DNA of 64,000 nucleotides from Prevotella sp. DNF00663 (GTDB lineage: Bacteria; Bacteroidota; Bacteroidia; Bacteroidales; Bacteroidaceae): contig NZ_KQ960617.1 of NCBI RefSeq assembly GCF_001553265.1, forward strand, positions 1-64,000, in the 5' to 3' direction. The translations under genes were made by a program, and so were the position numbers. The notes below the pieces were generated by a model. It saw only the letters and a program-made list of their open reading frames with translations, ran no database searches and was not told the DNA's origin. Shown here piece by piece: positions 51,612 to 61,991 of the stretch (positions within the stretch are counted from its first letter, which is position 1; every line of letters begins with the position of its first letter).

Positions 51612-52412
51612 ATGAAAAAGGTTAACGTTTTATTTTTCTTTCTGTTCATCATGGTCGGTCATCTCTATGCAACCGATGATTCTAAAAAGCCAATTCTAGG
51701 TGCCTTTACGCTAGGAATGACACCAGAAGTGTTTCAAACTCAATATCATGCGTTGCTGGAGAAATATGAGGTGGCACAGAAGGATGGCTATGAAAGTGTT
51801 TATCCGGTATCAATCGGTGGAGTATCGATGGATATGAAGAGTCTTGGCGAAAATATGTATGAGACAGATAAGATACTGAACGATTTATACAAGGTGTCTT
51901 TTCAAGGTGACGAACCTCTCTTTTTCTGTGGCTCTACCACCTTTTCCGAGAATAAACTAAGCGCTGTGACCATCATCGGATATGGCAATCAAGATGCTAC
52001 CATATCTTATATTATAAGTAGAAATCCGCTGAAGATAGATGCCGAACCGGAGTTGGTGTGCTGTGACTATAAGGCTCATAACGACGTTTTGGAGGCTTGT
52101 AAATCGCTCACTGTTTTTCTTCAAGGAAAGTATGGGGTGCCTACAAAGACATACACTATACCGCAGATGCCCTCAAAACAAGAAGTGGGCGACCAACAGA
52201 TACTCAAGGTGAAGTTCGTACAGGCGAATGTCTACGGTTCGGTTGTACCTTACGCTGAATGGAAGGTCGGAGATATGCAGGTGGTAGTAGGTATCAAGAC
52301 GGCCGGGGCAGAACCGTTTATTATGTTCTACGATGCACATCGGCTCTCGCACTCATATCTTAACAATCTGTTGCAAGAAGAACCATTGCCGACAAAAGAA
52401 CTCAATTGGTAG
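51612..52412 (+). CDS. Exported protein of unknown function
   Basis: 266 residues. Signal peptide MKKVNVLFFFLFIMVGHLYA, cut near Ala20. The mature part begins TDDSKKPILGAFTLGMTPEVFQTQYHALLEKY and ends with VVVGIKTAGAEPFIMFYDAHRLSHSYLNNLL. I recognise no family, lipobox or catalytic motif. It leads an operon with yraN (3-bp gap), birA and pyrH, none of which is exported, so the context says little about its role. Confidence 0.7.
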   Translation: MKKVNVLFFFLFIMVGHLYATDDSKKPILGAFTLGMTPEVFQTQYHALLEKYEVAQKDGYESVYPVSIGGVSMDMKSLGENMYETDKILNDLYKVSFQGDEPLFFCGSTTFSENKLSAVTIIGYGNQDATISYIISRNPLKIDAEPELVCCDYKAHNDVLEACKSLTVFLQGKYGVPTKTYTIPQMPSKQEVGDQQILKVKFVQANVYGSVVPYAEWKVGDMQVVVGIKTAGAEPFIMFYDAHRLSHSYLNNLLQEEPLPTKELNW

Positions 52413-52415
52413 GCT

Positions 52416-52790
52416 ATGGCTGCGCACAACGATCTTGGTAAATGGGGCGAGGACTATGCCGCCGACTACTTGGTGCGTGAGGGATATGATATTATTGAGC
52501 GCGATTGGCGGTTGGGTGGAAAGGACATAGACATTGTTGCTCGGACACCGGATGGTACGACTGTGGTCTTTGTAGAGGTGAAGACGCGTCGCTCGGATGC
52601 CATCACCAAACCGGCTGATGCGGTGAATCGGCAGAAAATGCGGAATTTGGGACATGCTGCCAATGCTTATGTGAAGATGCATCAGCTGTGGGACGAACTG
52701 CGATTTGATGTGATTACAATTGTAGGATGTGATGAGGAAACGGTACGCATGGAACATATCAAGGATGCGTTCAACCCATTGCTACTTTAA
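52416..52790 (+). CDS. YraN family protein (UPF0102)
   Basis: 124 residues with the nuclease-like YraN pattern: NDLGKWGEDYAADYLVREGYDIIERDWR, DIDIVARTPDGTTVVFVEVKTRRSD, then VNRQKMRNLGHAANAYVK. The D-x-EVK residues resemble a restriction-endonuclease-like fold. Function unknown, possibly in DNA processing. It is next to the exported protein and birA. Confidence 0.9.
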   Translation: MAAHNDLGKWGEDYAADYLVREGYDIIERDWRLGGKDIDIVARTPDGTTVVFVEVKTRRSDAITKPADAVNRQKMRNLGHAANAYVKMHQLWDELRFDVITIVGCDEETVRMEHIKDAFNPLLL

Positions 52791-52799
52791 AATACGGAA

Positions 52800-53531
52800 A
52801 TGAAAAGAGAAATCATACGACTGAACGAGGTGGGCTCCACCAACGATTACTTACGTCAACATGGGGTTGTGGGCGATGAAGAAATGACGGTTGTTGTGGC
52901 CGATTATCAGACTTCGGGACGTGGGCAGGCTACAAATACGTGGGAAAGTGAGGCTGGGAAAAACCTGCTATTAAGCATCCTCGTGCATCCTTGGCACACC
53001 CCTACAGCCTATCAGTTTCTTTGGTCCATGGCCGGAGCGTTGGCATTGAAAGATACGCTTGGTGCTTATACGGACGGAATTACGTTGAAGTGGCCGAACG
53101 ATGTGTACTGGCACGACCGTAAGATTAGTGGTACGCTGATAGAAACATCGCTGAGTGGCGGTCGTTTGAAAGGGTGTATATACGGTATCGGACTGAATGT
53201 CAATCAACTGATGTTTGTGAGTGACGCGCCCAATCCGGTATCATTAGCCGGTATCGTAGGGCATGAAGTGGATCGAGAGCAAGTGTTGCAACGGTTGTTA
53301 GATAACTTTGAGAAACGCTATGAGCTTTTGGAACGAGGTGGAGCAGCCGATATTTCAGAAGAATACTATATGTCTCTTTACCGTCGTGATGGTTTCTATC
53401 CTTACGAAGATGCCGACGGACAGTTTGAAGCTAGCATCGTAGAGGTGGCAGATAATGGCACTATCGTCTTGCGAGACAAGGAGGGACGATTTAGGGAATA
53501 TACATTTAAGGAAGTGAAATTTGCGAGGTAA
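52800..53531 (+). CDS. birA: Biotin--[acetyl-CoA-carboxylase] ligase
   Basis: 243 residues: NEVGSTNDYLRQH, VVVADYQTSGRGQATNTWESEAGKNLL, LKWPNDVYWHDRKISGTLIETSLSGG and GIGLNVNQ. It lacks the N-terminal helix-turn-helix, so it is the non-repressor form. It attaches biotin to carboxylase subunits. Confidence 0.92.
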   Translation: MKREIIRLNEVGSTNDYLRQHGVVGDEEMTVVVADYQTSGRGQATNTWESEAGKNLLLSILVHPWHTPTAYQFLWSMAGALALKDTLGAYTDGITLKWPNDVYWHDRKISGTLIETSLSGGRLKGCIYGIGLNVNQLMFVSDAPNPVSLAGIVGHEVDREQVLQRLLDNFEKRYELLERGGAADISEEYYMSLYRRDGFYPYEDADGQFEASIVEVADNGTIVLRDKEGRFREYTFKEVKFAR

Positions 53532-53603
53532 GATAATTTATACATACGACAATGATATTAAATCAAGTCTCTTTTAGGGGATGAGATTGCTACAAATAGA
53601 ACT

Positions 53604-54314
53604 ATGACAAAGTTTAAAAGAATACTGCTCAAATTGAGTGGTGAGAGTCTAATGGGCTCACAAAGTTTCGGTATCGACCCCGAACGTTTGGCAGATTATG
53701 CACGCCAAATTAAAGAAGTGCATGAGATGGGTGTACAAATCGGTATTGTTATCGGTGGCGGTAACATTTTCCGTGGTCTCAGTGGCAGTCAGAAAGGCTT
53801 TGACCGAGTAAAGGGTGACCAAATGGGAATGTGTGCTACGGTCATCAACTCGCTTGCATTAAGTTCAGCGTTGGGTGCTATCGGGGTGAAGACAAAAGTG
53901 CTTACGGCTATTCGTATGGAACCTATCGGTGAGTTTTATAGTAAGTGGAAAGCCATCGAATCAATGGAACAAGGATATGTTTGTGTATTCTCGGCCGGTA
54001 CAGGCTCGCCTTATTTCACCACGGATACAGGAAGTTCGTTGCGTGGTATCGAGATTGAGGCCGACGTGATGTTAAAAGGTACGCGCGTGGACGGAATCTA
54101 TACGTCAGATCCGGAGAAAGATCCTACAGCCACAAAGTTTACGGATATTACCTACGACGAGATTTATACACGCGGTCTTAAAGTCATGGATCTCACTGCA
54201 ACTACGATGTGTAAGGAGAACAATCTACCTATCTATGTGTTCAACATGGATGTTGTAGGAAACTTGAAGAAGGTGATGGACGGCGAGCCTATCGGCACGT
54301 TGGTACATAATTAA
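53604..54314 (+). CDS. pyrH: UMP kinase
   Basis: 236 residues: FKRILLKLSGESLMGSQSFGID, IGIVIGGGNIFRGLSG, the FSAGTGSPYFTTDTGSSLRGIEIEADVMLKGTRVDGIYTSDPEKD stretch, and VFNMDVVGNLKKVMDGEPIGTLV. It phosphorylates UMP to UDP. It follows birA by 72 bp and ends in a strong terminator. Confidence 0.97.
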   Translation: MTKFKRILLKLSGESLMGSQSFGIDPERLADYARQIKEVHEMGVQIGIVIGGGNIFRGLSGSQKGFDRVKGDQMGMCATVINSLALSSALGAIGVKTKVLTAIRMEPIGEFYSKWKAIESMEQGYVCVFSAGTGSPYFTTDTGSSLRGIEIEADVMLKGTRVDGIYTSDPEKDPTATKFTDITYDEIYTRGLKVMDLTATTMCKENNLPIYVFNMDVVGNLKKVMDGEPIGTLVHN

Positions 54315-54316
54315 CG

Positions 54317-54353
54317 AAAAAGACGCACCTTTGAATAAAGGTGCGTCTTTTTT
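54317..54353 (+). terminator. Terminator after pyrH
   Basis: AAAGACGCACCTTT and AAAGGTGCGTCTTT with a 4-nt loop, followed by T's. Confidence 0.92.
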
Positions 54354-54491
54354 CATGATAAGGGATTAGGGGGAAAAGATGAGAAATTAAAAGTATACAC
54401 TCTCTTTTGTTCTATTGTCCCCGGTTATGAATGGGAATCTCTTCAGGCTGTTTTAAGCTCACTCTCTTTGGAGAGGGGTATGGAGAGGTCT

Positions 54492-54773
54492 CTATTCCTC
54501 CTTAAAATCTACATATTCTCCCTCGTCTTTAGAGAATATTTTATGGTTGGCCTCGGCTGAAGTGCGATGGTCAACAACAGTTTCGCCTTTTTTGTTTGAA
54601 TATGTTTGGCGTGTAGATGACGACGTTCTTGTTCCACTCGTATATCGCCCGTTCATTTGGTCTTGCATTCTTTTGGCAGACTCACGGAGCCGTCTAAAGA
54701 ATGAATAAGCGATGAATACGAGGGCAAAAAGTCCTGCGACAAAAACGAAAAATATCAATTTGAGAATCACCAT
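54492..54773 (-). CDS. DUF4834 family small membrane protein
   Basis: 93 residues: one N-terminal helix (LIFFVFVAGLFALVFIAYSFF), a basic segment (RRLRESAKRM) and a hydrophilic tail with VDHRTSAEANHKIFSKDEGEYVDFKEE, as in the DUF4834 family. Function unknown. It directly abuts the pssA stop (no gap), so translation is coupled. Confidence 0.82.
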   Translation of the reverse strand: MVILKLIFFVFVAGLFALVFIAYSFFRRLRESAKRMQDQMNGRYTSGTRTSSSTRQTYSNKKGETVVDHRTSAEANHKIFSKDEGEYVDFKEE

Positions 54774-55487
54774 CTACTTCTTATTTTTAGCATTAATAAT
54801 GGCCGACAAGATTACATACCACGCAATGATAACGGCAAAGGCCGATAATCGGAAGATAATCAGGATGGGTAGGCATGTGGCAAGGAAGATGTATTTTACT
54901 TCGTTACCTTTGTATTTCCACTGTTTGAACTTGAGTGCGAACATTGGAAGTTCTGCTATCAATAGCCAACTGCTCAAAGCTACCATGCCTAAAACGACGA
55001 ATAGCATATACTGTGTAGACTCCAAGAAATTGCTCGCCCCTACTATCAGAGAGCCCCAGAAGAGGGCGTTGGCAGGCGTGGGTAGTCCGATGAATGAGGT
55101 GGTTTGCCGTTCATCCAAATTAAACTTGGCTAATCGTAGAGCCGAGAAAGCCGCCATGATATAGGCAGCATAAGGCAGCCAATCTCTTAAAGGTTCTAAC
55201 CCTGCCGGATAGTCCATAATGTAGAGCTCATTGAAAACCATTGTAGCAGGAGCTACCCCAAATGTAATGTCATCGGCCAGTGAATCCAACTCTTTACCAA
55301 TGGGAGAAGATACATGCAGTAGGCGAGCGCTCATACCATCGAAGAAATCGAAGACAGCTCCCATTACTATCCATGCCAGTGTCCATGTAGGCTGGCCGTC
55401 TAAAGCACATACGGTAGCGATGCAACCACAAATGAGGTTGCAACAGGTTATCGTATTCGGAATATTCCTTGTTATAATATTAGCCAT
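54774..55487 (-). CDS. pssA: CDP-diacylglycerol--serine O-phosphatidyltransferase
   Basis: 237 residues, multi-pass membrane protein. The CDP-alcohol phosphatidyltransferase motif is complete: DFFDGMSARLLHVSSPIGKELDSLADD (D, G, A, R, G, D, D in order). N terminus NIITRNIPNTITCCNLICGC is typical of PssA. It makes phosphatidylserine, the substrate of Psd encoded 4 kb away. Confidence 0.93.
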   Translation of the reverse strand: MANIITRNIPNTITCCNLICGCIATVCALDGQPTWTLAWIVMGAVFDFFDGMSARLLHVSSPIGKELDSLADDITFGVAPATMVFNELYIMDYPAGLEPLRDWLPYAAYIMAAFSALRLAKFNLDERQTTSFIGLPTPANALFWGSLIVGASNFLESTQYMLFVVLGMVALSSWLLIAELPMFALKFKQWKYKGNEVKYIFLATCLPILIIFRLSAFAVIIAWYVILSAIINAKNKK

Positions 55488-55506
55488 AACTTATAATTGT
55501 CTTTTG

Positions 55507-55514
55507 CAAAGATA
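55507..55514 (-). promoter_or_regulatory. -7 box of pssA-DUF4834
   Basis: TATCTTTG on the minus strand, 19 nt before the start. A second TATCTTTG on the same strand lies at 55575-55582. Confidence 0.55.
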
Positions 55515-55722
55515 ACGCAAATGAGTACAATGAAAACTAGTTTCCAAATTGTCGAGTGCAGATTATCTTATGCAAAGATAGTGGAAACGTGCATAAATGC
55601 AAAATTTATTCCATACTTTTGAGATGTAAGTAGTTTAATTGCAGAAAGCATTGAGATTTGGGCTTAGATGTGGCGTGAGGCATAAAAAAATGAAAAAGAC
55701 GGAGATTCTAACAAATTTATAC

Positions 55723-55730
55723 TAATTTTG
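55723..55730 (+). promoter_or_regulatory. -7 box of lptF/G-ribBA operon
   Basis: TAATTTTG, 36 nt before ATG 55767. Confidence 0.5.
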
Positions 55731-55766
55731 TATTCAAATCAATATGGTCACGACGGACAGTCAGTA

Positions 55767-57668
55767 ATGTTTCGCATCAAGAAATTAGATATATTCATTG
55801 CCAAGCAGTTTGGTATACTTTTTCTGGGTACTTTCTTTATCAGTCAATTTGTGCTGATGATGCAGTTCCTTTGGAGGTATATCGATGAATTAATAGGTAA
55901 GGGGTTGTCTATGGAAGTGATGGCTCAATTCTTTTGGTACATGGGCTTGATGCTTGTTCCGCAAGCTTTGCCGCTAGCCATTTTGTTGTCTTCGTTAATA
56001 ACTTTTGGTAATCTTGGAGAAAGTAGTGAGTTGACTGCTATCAAAGCTGCGGGTATATCTCTGATGCAATCGTTCCGTTCGCTCATCTTTATTTCGGTAT
56101 TGATTTGTATAGGTTCATTCTATTTCCAGAATAATGTGGGGCCAACGGCTAATATGAAGATTGCGCAGTTGTTGATTTCCATGAAGCAGAAGAGTCCGGA
56201 ACTGGAAATCCCCGAAGGTGTATTCTATGATGGTATCCCTAATAGTAATCTCTTTGTGCAAAAGAAAAATATGGATACCGGTAAACTTTACGGCATTATG
56301 ATTTATCGTATGACGGGAAGTTACGAAGATCAAGCTATCATCTTGGCCGACTCCGGGATGTTGCAGGCCACGGCAGAGAAGAAACATTTGCTGTTGACAC
56401 TGTGGAGTGGGGAATGGTTTGAGAATATGCAGTCGGATGAATTTGGTAACTCCGCAGCTATACCTTATCGTCGGGAGAGTTTCATACAGAAACGTATCGT
56501 CATAGATTATAATGGTGATTTCAATATGACTGATGCTACAAGCCTTTCTAATAACGCGAGTAGTAAGAGTCTTTTGGAGATCAATCATGCTATGGATTCG
56601 CTGAACGCCAGATATGACAGTATCGGTAGGATGTACTATCGAGATGAAAAGCAAGGAGAATATGCGGCGATAACATTGTCGAAGAAGGATTCGCTTGCGG
56701 CTGTAAAACTAGCGACGACAGATAAAGTGGATATAGACACGGTGTTTAACAAGCTGTCTTTAGACAGAAAACAACAGGCTGTGTCGATGGCTTTGAGCAA
56801 AGTACAATCCAAAGTAAGCGATTTGAACTTTAAAAGTTTGGTGACAAGTGATGGTGATTACTTCATCAGACAGCACGAAATAGAAGCTATCAATAAGTTT
56901 ACGTTGGCTCTTTCGTGTTTGATATTTTTCTTCATCGGTGCACCGCTTGGTGCCATTATCCGAAAAGGAGGATTGGGTATACCGGTCATCATATCGGTTT
57001 TGGTGTTCATTATTTACTATATCCTCGATAATTCGGGCTATCGTATGGCTCGTGGTGGAATGTGGGCTGTGTGGTTTGGTAAAGGATTGGCTCCCGCGGT
57101 CTTGACACCTGTGGCTGTGTTTGTGACATATAAGGCAAATAATGACTCAATGGTATTCAACTTGGATTTATACATAGAGTTCTTCAGGCGCTTGTTGGGT
57201 TTGCGTGTGAAACGGCATGTGTTTGCCAAAGAGGTAATCATTAATGACCCGGATTATGAAAAAGATAAAGAGCGACTTCGCCAAATTAGCCGAGATGCAT
57301 CGCGTTATTCGTTGAATCATAATTTGCGTTCGGCTCCTCATGTGGTGAATGTGTTTTTCAAATACCAGTCTGATCATGAGATAGAACGTATCAGTGGGGA
57401 AATAGAAGAGGTGATAGAAGATTTGTCGAATACGAAAGATAAACATATTTTAGGGGCTATTAGTAGCTATCCGATTCTTTCAGTAAGGGCACATACGCGG
57501 CCTTTTGCAAGAAAATGGATGAATGCGGTTGCGGCCATTATATTCCCGGTGGGTATCGTTCTTTACCTGAGAATGTGGCGTTTCAGACTGCGTTTGTTGC
57601 GCGATTTGAAATTGATTATGAGAACGAATCAACTGGTGGTAAGCAGAATTAACGATTTGAAAAAGTAG
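55767..57668 (+). CDS. LptF/LptG family LPS export permease
   Basis: About 633 residues from ATG 55767; the longer frame begins inside the promoter. Three N-terminal and three central/C-terminal helices flank a periplasmic domain (about 110-380), with [35 protein letters not shown], the hallmark of the family, and [33 protein letters not shown]. The ~170-residue cytoplasmic extension ending in another hydrophobic stretch is typical of Bacteroidetes members. It moves LPS from the inner membrane with LptB. ribBA follows by 23 bp. Confidence 0.9.
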   Translation: MFRIKKLDIFIAKQFGILFLGTFFISQFVLMMQFLWRYIDELIGKGLSMEVMAQFFWYMGLMLVPQALPLAILLSSLITFGNLGESSELTAIKAAGISLMQSFRSLIFISVLICIGSFYFQNNVGPTANMKIAQLLISMKQKSPELEIPEGVFYDGIPNSNLFVQKKNMDTGKLYGIMIYRMTGSYEDQAIILADSGMLQATAEKKHLLLTLWSGEWFENMQSDEFGNSAAIPYRRESFIQKRIVIDYNGDFNMTDATSLSNNASSKSLLEINHAMDSLNARYDSIGRMYYRDEKQGEYAAITLSKKDSLAAVKLATTDKVDIDTVFNKLSLDRKQQAVSMALSKVQSKVSDLNFKSLVTSDGDYFIRQHEIEAINKFTLALSCLIFFFIGAPLGAIIRKGGLGIPVIISVLVFIIYYILDNSGYRMARGGMWAVWFGKGLAPAVLTPVAVFVTYKANNDSMVFNLDLYIEFFRRLLGLRVKRHVFAKEVIINDPDYEKDKERLRQISRDASRYSLNHNLRSAPHVVNVFFKYQSDHEIERISGEIEEVIEDLSNTKDKHILGAISSYPILSVRAHTRPFARKWMNAVAAIIFPVGIVLYLRMWRFRLRLLRDLKLIMRTNQLVVSRINDLKK

Positions 57669-57691
57669 AATCACATATACATATATATAAT

Positions 57692-58903
57692 ATGGAAGAC
57701 TTCAAGCTGAGTAGCATTAAAGATGCTGTACAAGATTTCAAGGATGGCAAGTTTGTCATTGTTGTTGACGATGAAGATCGCGAAAATGAAGGCGACTTGA
57801 TAATAGCCGCTGAAAAGATAACGCCTGAGAAGGTAAACTTCATGTTGAAGAATGCGCGTGGTGTGCTCTGTGCGCCTATTACGTTACAGCGTTGTGACGA
57901 GTTGGATTTGCCACGTCAGGTTGTAGATAATACATCGGTGTTGGGTACGCCTTTTACAGTGACCGTAGATAAACTGGAAGGATGCAGTACAGGCGTATCG
58001 ACGCATGATAGAGCAGAAACTATCAAAGCCTTGGCCGATCCGAATTCGGCACCGCAAACATTTGGTCGCCCCGGTCATATCAACCCCTTATATGCGCAAG
58101 ATAATGGGGTGTTGCGTCGTAGTGGACACACTGAGGCGGCTGTAGATCTGTGTAGATTGGCCGGACTGTATCCTGCCGGTGCGTTGATGGAAATCATGGA
58201 AGAAGATGGTACTATGGCTCGTATGCCCAGTTTGCAGCAGAAAGCTAAAGAATGGGGTATGAAGATCATTACTATCAAGGATTTAATAGCTTATCGACTA
58301 GAGAAAGAATCTAGTATTGAGGTGGGTGAAGAGGTTGATATGCCTACTGTTCATGGGCATTTCCGTTTGATACCGTTCCGCCAAACCAGTAATGGACTTG
58401 AGCATATGGCTTTGATTAAGGGAGAGTGGAAGGAAGACGAACCGGTATTGGTGCGCGTCCACTCTTCTTGTGCTACCGGTGATATTCTTGGTAGTCGTCG
58501 CTGTGATTGTGGAGAACAGTTGCACAAGTCTATGGAGATGATAGAAAAAGAAGGTAAAGGCGTGATAGTCTATATGCAGCAAGAGGGGCGCGGTATCGGT
58601 TTGATGAATAAGATTGCAGCCTATAAATTGCAGGAAGAAGGGTATGATACGGTAGACGCGAATATACACTTAGGTTTTAAACCCGATGAGCGCGATTATG
58701 GTTGTGGGGCTCAGATGCTGCGTCATCTAGGCATCCATAAGATGAGACTGATGACAAACAATCCTACCAAACGTGTTGGATTGGAAGCTTATGGGCTTGA
58801 AATAGTGGAAAATGTGCCTATCGAGATAGAACCCAATGAAAACGATTTGAAATATCTCAAAACCAAACGCGACAGAATGGGACATATACTCCATATAAAA
58901 TAA
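57692..58903 (+). CDS. ribBA: Riboflavin synthesis protein RibBA
   Basis: 403 residues. N-terminal 3,4-dihydroxy-2-butanone-4-phosphate synthase (about 1-205: [54 protein letters not shown]) and C-terminal GTP cyclohydrolase II (about 206-403: [23 protein letters not shown] with the zinc cysteines, [20 protein letters not shown]-like [12 protein letters not shown] and [14 protein letters not shown]). Both halves keep their active-site residues. There is no FMN riboswitch in the 23-bp gap. Confidence 0.96.
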   Translation: MEDFKLSSIKDAVQDFKDGKFVIVVDDEDRENEGDLIIAAEKITPEKVNFMLKNARGVLCAPITLQRCDELDLPRQVVDNTSVLGTPFTVTVDKLEGCSTGVSTHDRAETIKALADPNSAPQTFGRPGHINPLYAQDNGVLRRSGHTEAAVDLCRLAGLYPAGALMEIMEEDGTMARMPSLQQKAKEWGMKIITIKDLIAYRLEKESSIEVGEEVDMPTVHGHFRLIPFRQTSNGLEHMALIKGEWKEDEPVLVRVHSSCATGDILGSRRCDCGEQLHKSMEMIEKEGKGVIVYMQQEGRGIGLMNKIAAYKLQEEGYDTVDANIHLGFKPDERDYGCGAQMLRHLGIHKMRLMTNNPTKRVGLEAYGLEIVENVPIEIEPNENDLKYLKTKRDRMGHILHIK

Positions 58904-58973
58904 CAAATGACACAAAATCGAGATAAAAGTGTAAAAACTGTTACGAATTCTTCGCTGTAACAGATAATATGCG

Positions 58974-58981
58974 TACTTTTG
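58974..58981 (+). promoter_or_regulatory. -7 box of aminotransferase gene
   Basis: TACTTTTG, 31 nt before ATG 59013. Confidence 0.55.
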
Positions 58982-59012
58982 CAGCCTAACGAATAAACTG
59001 TAGAATAAAATT

Positions 59013-60206
59013 ATGGCACAATTATCTAATCGATTGAACCGTCTGGCACCATCGGCAACGCTTGCCATGTCGCAGAAGAGTAGTGAGATGAAGGCTCAGG
59101 GTGTTGATGTAATCAATATGAGCGTGGGTGAACCTGATTTCAATACGCCTGATCATATTAAAGATGCTGCAAAGAAAGCTATTGATGAGAACTACTCTCG
59201 ATATTCTCCTGTTCCCGGATATGCTGACTTACGCAATGCTATCGTTGCTAAACTCAAGAATGAGAATAGATTGGATTATACTGTCAATGAAGTCTTGGTG
59301 AGCAATGGTGCTAAGCAGAGTGTCTGTAATACGCTGATGGCATTGGTCAATGATGGTGATGAGGTGATAATCCCTGCTCCTTATTGGGTGAGTTATCCGC
59401 AGATGGTGAAGTTGGCTGGAGGTAATCCTGTGATAGTGAATGCCGGCTTTGATCAGAATTTTAAGATGACTCCGGAGCAACTGGAGGCTGCCATTACCCC
59501 CAAGACACGTATGTTGATACTATGCTCTCCCAGTAATCCTACGGGAAGCGTGTATTCTCAGGAAGAATTAGAAGCCTTGGCAACTGTCATAAAGGAACAT
59601 GAGGATTTGTTTGTGTTGGCTGATGAAATCTATGAGCATATTAATTATATAGGTGAACATGCCAGCATAGCGAAGGTAGATGGTATGAAAGAGCGTACCA
59701 TCGTGGTGAATGGGGTGTCTAAGGCTTATGCTATGACTGGTTGGCGTATTGGATATATTGCTGCTCCGGAGTGGATAGTTAAAGGCTGCAATAAGTTGCA
59801 GGGACAGTATACATCGGGGCCATGTTCGGTGAGTCAGAAAGCTGCTGAGGCTGCTTATACGTTAGAACAGGGCTGCGTGGAAGATATGCGCAAGGCATTT
59901 GAGCGTCGCCGTGACTTGATTGTAGCATTGGCAAAGGATATTCCGGGTTTAGAGGTGAATGTTCCACAAGGAGCTTTTTATCTGTTCCCGAAGTGTAGTA
60001 GTTTCTATGGTAAGACGGATGGCGAGCGTACTATTCAGAATTCTACAGATTTAGCTATGTACTTACTTGAAGTCGGACATGTCGCAACAGTAGGTGGTGA
60101 TGCTTTTGGTGACTCAGAATGTTTTCGTATGAGCTATGCTACTAGCGATGAGAATATTCGTGAGGCCATGAAAAGAATAAAGAACGTATTAGGCAAGTTG
60201 AAGTAA
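59013..60206 (+). CDS. Class I aminotransferase, aspartate aminotransferase-like
   Basis: 397 residues: NMSVGEPDFNTPDHIKDAAKKAI, YSPVPGYADLRNAI, SNGAKQSVCNTLMAL, PAPYWVSYP, LCSPSNPTGSVYSQEEL, VLADEIYEHINY and the PLP-binding Lys in NGVSKAYAMTGWRIGY. This is the Iγ-type aspartate aminotransferase family (AspC/AspB of Bacteroidetes). It has its own promoter. Confidence 0.93.
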   Translation: MAQLSNRLNRLAPSATLAMSQKSSEMKAQGVDVINMSVGEPDFNTPDHIKDAAKKAIDENYSRYSPVPGYADLRNAIVAKLKNENRLDYTVNEVLVSNGAKQSVCNTLMALVNDGDEVIIPAPYWVSYPQMVKLAGGNPVIVNAGFDQNFKMTPEQLEAAITPKTRMLILCSPSNPTGSVYSQEELEALATVIKEHEDLFVLADEIYEHINYIGEHASIAKVDGMKERTIVVNGVSKAYAMTGWRIGYIAAPEWIVKGCNKLQGQYTSGPCSVSQKAAEAAYTLEQGCVEDMRKAFERRRDLIVALAKDIPGLEVNVPQGAFYLFPKCSSFYGKTDGERTIQNSTDLAMYLLEVGHVATVGGDAFGDSECFRMSYATSDENIREAMKRIKNVLGKLK

Positions 60207-60509
60207 TAATGCAATCTTGTTAAGAAATGTTGTAACGTAGAATATTCGTGCTCTATTCTTTATATATATAATGTGCTATTCAAGTGGAGTTTTAGACCAA
60301 TTTGCTTTCGGCTTTGTATAAAGGGAGACATTTAATATACTATCTCGTTAAAACTTCTTAATTCGGTTTGTAGTTATTCATAAATGATTATCTTTGCGAT
60401 ACAAAAAAATGGGTATTCCTACGTGGTTTTCCTACATTTGCTAACCATTGACACTAAATCGAACAAATATTATAAATTTTCAATAACTAAAAATTAATTT
60501 TTAAAAATT
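60207..60509. promoter_or_regulatory. Gap before exbB with its promoter
   Basis: No gene. TTTG (60367-60370), 18 bp, TATCTTTG (60389-60396) forms a canonical promoter; the leader is about 105 nt. Confidence 0.6.
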
Positions 60510-61346
60510 ATGGCAACTACACAAAAAACAGCCACCCCTAAGAAGGGACAGGGCTTCCAAGGTATCAGAGCAGCATTCTGGATCATCGTAGCATGTTTCA
60601 TTATTGCTATTTGTATCTTTAACTTTATTCTCGGTAATCCTGCAAACTTCGTAAATAACGATCCTTCAGGTGCCGTTCTTAATGGTAACTTGATGGGTAC
60701 TATCTATAAGGGTGGTATGGTCGTTCCAATTATCCACACTTTGTTGCTTACCGTTCTTGCTCTTTCTGTAGAGCGTTGGTTGGCTCTTCGTACCGCTTTT
60801 GGTAAGGGTTCTTTGACCAAATTCGTTGCTAATATTAAGGCAGCTTTGAATGCTGGTGACTTCGCTAAGGCTCAGCAGGTTTGCGACAAGCAGAGAGGTT
60901 CTGTAGCTAATGTTGTTGCAGCTTCTTTGAATGCTTACAAGGAAATGGAAGCTACTAGTGGTATTAAGAAAGGTCAGAAGGTTGCTAAAATCCAGCAGGC
61001 TCACGAGGAAGCAACTCAGTTGGAGATGCCTACTCTTCAGATGAACCTTCCGATGATTGCTACTATCGTAACATTGGGTACATTGACAGGTCTTCTCGGT
61101 ACTGTAACCGGTATGATCAAGTCGTTCGCCGCTCTTGCAGCAGGTGGTGGTGGTGACTCTCTTGCATTGTCAACTGGTATTTCTGAGGCCTTGATCAACA
61201 CCGCATTCGGTATTTTGACATCTTGGTTTGCAGTAGTTTCTTATAACTTCTTCACAAACAAGATTGATAAGTTGACATACGCACTCGACGAAGTAGGTTA
61301 CTCTATCGCTCAGACATACGAAGCAAACCACACAGAAGAGGCTTAA
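60510..61346 (+). CDS. exbB: ExbB-type proton channel of TonB system
   Basis: 278 residues: an N-terminal helix (AAFWIIVACFIIAICIFNFIL), a second (GMVVPIIHTLLLTVLALSVERWLAL), a cytoplasmic domain, and the conserved TolQ/ExbB pair of helices around MNLPMIATIVTLGTLTGLLGTVTGMIKSFAAL and TGISEALINTAFGI. It is the proton channel with ExbD that drives TonB-dependent outer membrane transport such as the SusC protein here. Confidence 0.93.
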   Translation: MATTQKTATPKKGQGFQGIRAAFWIIVACFIIAICIFNFILGNPANFVNNDPSGAVLNGNLMGTIYKGGMVVPIIHTLLLTVLALSVERWLALRTAFGKGSLTKFVANIKAALNAGDFAKAQQVCDKQRGSVANVVAASLNAYKEMEATSGIKKGQKVAKIQQAHEEATQLEMPTLQMNLPMIATIVTLGTLTGLLGTVTGMIKSFAALAAGGGGDSLALSTGISEALINTAFGILTSWFAVVSYNFFTNKIDKLTYALDEVGYSIAQTYEANHTEEA

Positions 61347-61376
61347 TTTTTGCTAACCCTTTAAAATTTTATCGCT

Positions 61377-61988
61377 ATGGGTAAAGTAAAAATTAAGAAG
61401 AGTGACGTTTGGATAGACATGACCCCTATGTCGGACGTGATGGTGCTCTTGCTGACTTTCTTCATGTTGACATCAACGTTTGTGAAGAATGAGCCAGTAA
61501 AGGTTGTAACCCCCGGTTCGGTATCAGAGATCAAAGTTCCAGAGAAGAACGTTCTGAATATCTTGGTTGATAAGACCGGTAAGATATTTATGAGTATGGA
61601 CAACCAAACACAAATGATGGATGTACTTGCTGGTATGACCGGTCAGTTTGGTGTGTCATTGAATGGTGAACAGGAGAAAAAGTTCCAGAAAGATGCAATG
61701 TGGGGTGTTCCCATGGATAGACTGGGTGCTTATTTGAACTTAGAAACAAGTCAGATGGCTGCAGAACTTCCTAAGTTTGGTATTCCTACAGACAGTATCG
61801 AGGGCAAGAAGAGTGAGTTCCAGATGTGGGTAGAGCAGGCTCGTACTGCTAATCCTGATATCAAACTCGCTATCAAGGCCGATGAGAAGACTCCTTATAA
61901 GGTAATCAAGAAGGTAATGTCCGAACTTCAGGATATGAGTGAGAACCGTTACTATCTCATCACTTCTTATAAAAAGTTGGAGGACTAA
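61377..61988 (+). CDS. exbD: ExbD-type biopolymer transport protein (first copy)
   Basis: 203 residues: short cytoplasmic start, one helix with the essential Asp in VWIDMTPMSDVMVLLLTFFMLTSTFVKNEP, then a periplasmic domain. Bacteroidetes operons commonly have two such genes. It follows exbB by 30 bp. Confidence 0.93.
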   Translation: MGKVKIKKSDVWIDMTPMSDVMVLLLTFFMLTSTFVKNEPVKVVTPGSVSEIKVPEKNVLNILVDKTGKIFMSMDNQTQMMDVLAGMTGQFGVSLNGEQEKKFQKDAMWGVPMDRLGAYLNLETSQMAAELPKFGIPTDSIEGKKSEFQMWVEQARTANPDIKLAIKADEKTPYKVIKKVMSELQDMSENRYYLITSYKKLED

Positions 61989-61991
61989 GGC

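Noticed and set aside
57669..57691. FMN riboswitch before ribBA
   Set aside because: The gap is only 23 bp, too short; the gene is co-transcribed with the LptF/G permease.
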